IMG/VR virus record: IMGVR_UViG_3300042868_000207
Span: 1 to 25,915 of that record
Length of the DNA: 25,915 bases
Origin: a virus
Reading direction: 5' to 3' (one strand)
Numbering within the stretch: position 1 is the stretch's first letter; each line of letters begins with the position of its first letter. A program made the position numbers and the translations under genes. Under the pieces are notes generated by a model, which was given only the letters and a program-made list of their open reading frames with translations, searched no databases and was not told the DNA's origin. This document shows positions 23,719 through 25,915 of the stretch, piece by piece.

Positions 23719-25386
23719 CTAAAAACTTCGAAAACCAAAACTATTTGATACAAAAGCATTATCAAGAGAACAATGAGATGCAATAATCATAGCAATTATT
23801 CCATCTACTTTAGCTGACTTGTCTGCTTCATTCTTGCGTATTTTAATATTGCCATTAACATCTTCGTAAACTTCGCAATTTCCTAATTGCCATCCTAAAA
23901 ATGGGTTGCCATCGTGTTTAATCTGTTGATTCAGAATTAACTTCTCTACATACTTAGAGGGGTTAGATAATACTGCCATTCCTTGACCAACCTTTTTAAC
24001 TGGTATGCCAGCATCATATAGTCTAGCTACAAGGGATGCAGCATTATAGGCATCATAGCCAACTTCTTTAACACTATATTTTTCACATTCTTGTTTTATG
24101 TAATCTGATATTTCCCTATCATCCATCACATTACCTTCAGTTAACTTTAGGATGCCAGAATCAATAGCAACTCTAAATATGTCTTGATAATGCTTTGGAA
24201 TTAAAGCATACCCAGCTTCAGGCAAAAAGAACTTCCAATGGGCATGGTAATCTAGCTCCCCATATCGCTTTAGGGTACATACTGCATTTAAGTCTCTAGT
24301 TGCTGCCAAGTCAAAGCCAATAAAAACTGCTTCTGGCTCTTTGTTTGTAATCGATTGGATACACTCTGGCTTATCCCAACTTGCCCTATCAATCCATGCA
24401 CTATTGGCACTAACAAATATGTTAAGGGTCTTACAAAGGAATTCATTAAGCACTGCTGGCTTTGCTTTAGCTTCTTCTGCTCTTTGTTGGATAGCTTCTT
24501 CAAAAATGCTAATCCCATGCATAGGATTGGCTTTTGCCCAAGTTTTAGGGTCTCTCCAATCATCTTGAGGGTCAAGAGAATAAAGCAATCCAAACCACTT
24601 TGGATTATCTGTAGCCTCTCCATTTAGCATGGATTCTAGCATGGACATATCTTCATAAAACTTAGTGTCCTTGCTAAAACTAGCAGTTGTGATATAGATA
24701 CGTAATGGATTTTGTCTAGCAACCATGCCTGAGTGCAAAACCTCAATACTATTTCTATCAATAATGGCAGATGCTTCATCCACAATTACACAAGATGGTG
24801 CTTTACCATCGCCTGTTTTTTTGGTGTCCCTAGACAATGCTTTGAATATTGTTTGAGAATCGCCAAACTTTCCAATCTGATATTTGCTAACAGAAAACAA
24901 ACTAGCTATGTCTTTTGGCCCAGTTTCAATAAATCCTTTTGCAGCATCAAACACAATGGATGCTTGTTCTCTATTGGTTGCTAGGGTAAATACTTCTGCA
25001 CCAGCTTCGCCACAAGCTAGTTCATAAAGTGCAATTATGGCAGTAAGGGTAGATTTACCAGCTTTCCTTGGGATATACAAAATGACATCTGTAACCATCC
25101 TTTTGTTGTGATTTTTTTTTGCTCTAAACCCATAAATGGCACAGATAAAGAAAATCTGGAATGGTTCTAAAACTACATTTTGCCCTGCCTGGTGTCCTTT
25201 AGTATGCTTCAATAAGGATGCAAAGCCTAAAACATGGTTAGGGTAATCCGCATCAAATTCCCATTCCCATTCTTTGTTTTCAAGGAAATTTAAAAAACGC
25301 TGGCAAGCAAGCCTAACATTTCTACAAACCTCTATTTCCCCTTTGGCTACCTGATTGGCATACTGGATGCCATCTTGATAGTTCAT
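23719..25386 (-). CDS. terL: Terminase large subunit
   Basis: ATPase and nuclease of the packaging motor; it pumps genome DNA through the portal and cuts it. The protein has 555 residues, normal for HK97/P27-type large terminases. A Walker A-like motif (PRKAGKST, residues 106-113) and a Walker B motif (CVIVDE, 199-204) are visible, followed by an ITTAS coupling motif near 232-236. The C-terminal nuclease part shows GFDLAATRD (357-365), with acidic residues D359 and D365 as expected for the RNase H-like fold. The ATG at 25386 follows a clear AAGGA Shine-Dalgarno that overlaps the end of the small subunit, with one base between stop and start. The start context, length and motifs agree, so the call is strong. 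Confidence 0.97.
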   Translation of the reverse strand: MNYQDGIQYANQVAKGEIEVCRNVRLACQRFLNFLENKEWEWEFDADYPNHVLGFASLLKHTKGHQAGQNVVLEPFQIFFICAIYGFRAKKNHNKRMVTDVILYIPRKAGKSTLTAIIALYELACGEAGAEVFTLATNREQASIVFDAAKGFIETGPKDIASLFSVSKYQIGKFGDSQTIFKALSRDTKKTGDGKAPSCVIVDEASAIIDRNSIEVLHSGMVARQNPLRIYITTASFSKDTKFYEDMSMLESMLNGEATDNPKWFGLLYSLDPQDDWRDPKTWAKANPMHGISIFEEAIQQRAEEAKAKPAVLNEFLCKTLNIFVSANSAWIDRASWDKPECIQSITNKEPEAVFIGFDLAATRDLNAVCTLKRYGELDYHAHWKFFLPEAGYALIPKHYQDIFRVAIDSGILKLTEGNVMDDREISDYIKQECEKYSVKEVGYDAYNAASLVARLYDAGIPVKKVGQGMAVLSNPSKYVEKLILNQQIKHDGNPFLGWQLGNCEVYEDVNGNIKIRKNEADKSAKVDGIIAMIIASHCSLDNAFVSNSFGFRSF

Positions 25387-25387
25387 C

Positions 25388-25858
25388 TTATCCTTTTACT
25401 CCCCTAAGAAACTTAGATACAGCAGAGTTATCGTTAGTATTGCCTTCTGTTTTATTTAATCTACTTCTAGGGGTTAACCCTAATTCATTCATTAATTGAA
25501 TTACTAATTTTAAAGCATTGTTCCTAATTGATATGATTGGATTTGGTGCAAGAGTTTTTCCATCATTTGTAGATATTACTAAATCACTATTAGCTAATTG
25601 AATGTTGCAAGAAACATACAAATCTATTTGGTCTGCCAACATAGCTAAAGTATGTTTATCTTGGTCTGAGCCAATTCCATAGACATCAAATAGGAATTCA
25701 GCAGTTTCAGTAACAAAAATTGTTTTATCCCATTGGGTAGGGTTGGTCATCCACTCAGCTTCAGGGATTCTCTTTTTTACCGATTCGGGCAAAGTAATGG
25801 CTTGGTGGTCTGGCTTAGTGCCATGCACAAGATGTAGTTCAATTGGTAGTTTGTTCAT
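25388..25858 (-). CDS. terS: Terminase small subunit, P27-like
   Basis: Probable DNA-recognition subunit of the packaging motor, working with the large terminase encoded 1 nt downstream. The protein read from ATG 25858 has 156 residues. It begins with an N-terminal segment (LPIELHLVHGT) that resembles the 'PTALKLLRGNP' opening of P27-family small terminases, and it ends with the family-like 'NELGLTPRSRLNK' C-terminal motif. The reading frame stays open upstream to the window edge, with a TTG at 25906. I prefer ATG 25858 because the family-like N terminus starts there. No good Shine-Dalgarno lies within 5-10 nt of it; a G-rich run is about 22 nt away. The position directly before the large terminase supports the call. 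An N-terminal extension beyond the window cannot be excluded. Confidence 0.8.
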   Translation of the reverse strand: MNKLPIELHLVHGTKPDHQAITLPESVKKRIPEAEWMTNPTQWDKTIFVTETAEFLFDVYGIGSDQDKHTLAMLADQIDLYVSCNIQLANSDLVISTNDGKTLAPNPIISIRNNALKLVIQLMNELGLTPRSRLNKTEGNTNDNSAVSKFLRGVKG

Positions 25859-25915
25859 GACTGTAGTGTAAACGCAACACCCCCCTTTTGCCAACTTGTT
25901 TTGCAAAAGATTGGG

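Noticed and set aside
24288-24984. Other open frames on both strands inside the large terminase gene.
   Set aside because: The large terminase frame has full motifs; the others have no recognisable content.

Overview
The window is the structural (late) gene block of a tailed double-stranded DNA phage with a long, non-contractile tail (siphovirus type) and an HK97-like head. Every supported gene lies on the minus strand, so transcription runs from the right edge to the left edge. Most junctions are 0-20 nt long or overlap by 1-4 nt, and the base composition is AT-rich throughout. No integrase, lysis, replication or clearly cellular gene is seen, so a free phage and a prophage cannot be told apart. 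The lambda-like tail logic (tip protein of the gpJ type, a G/GT-type frameshift with the lambda heptamer) suggests a Gram-negative host. The host itself cannot be named from this sequence.

Layout in transcription order. (1) 25.9-23.7 kb: small (P27-like) and large terminase subunits for DNA packaging. (2) 23.7-18.9 kb: HK97-like portal, a small overlapping gene of unknown role, the prohead protease, and two tandem paralogous major-capsid-fold proteins. Only the first paralog has the roughly 104-residue coiled-coil prodomain, and an intrinsic terminator-like hairpin sits between the two. (3) 18.9-16.9 kb: head-tail connector, head closure protein, tail terminator and tail tube. (4) 16.9-13.3 kb: two small unknown genes, an HK97 gp10-like protein, a tail assembly chaperone pair joined by a -1 frameshift at G GGA AAG, and the tape measure protein. 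(5) 13.3-8.4 kb: two tail-tip proteins, a GNAT-family acetyltransferase and a gpJ-like tip protein of about 1051 residues. (6) 8.4-0 kb: the receptor-binding region, holding a glycine-rich adhesin, a small baseplate-like protein, a 1201-residue fibre with collagen-like and beta-roll repeats, several small proteins, an HNH endonuclease insertion, and a large glycine-rich fibre running off the left edge.

Together these genes would make the prohead, mature it, package DNA, join head to tail, build a tail of roughly 100 nm (640-residue tape measure) and attach to the host. The points most worth a second look are the duplicated capsid gene with a terminator between the copies, the frameshift identical to that of lambda, the HNH insertion flanked by two diverged copies of the same 3' gene end, and the acetyltransferase embedded in the tail-tip genes. 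Several apparent TTG-initiated starts were moved to better-supported internal starts, and two small genes plus one large partial gene were read directly from the sequence.
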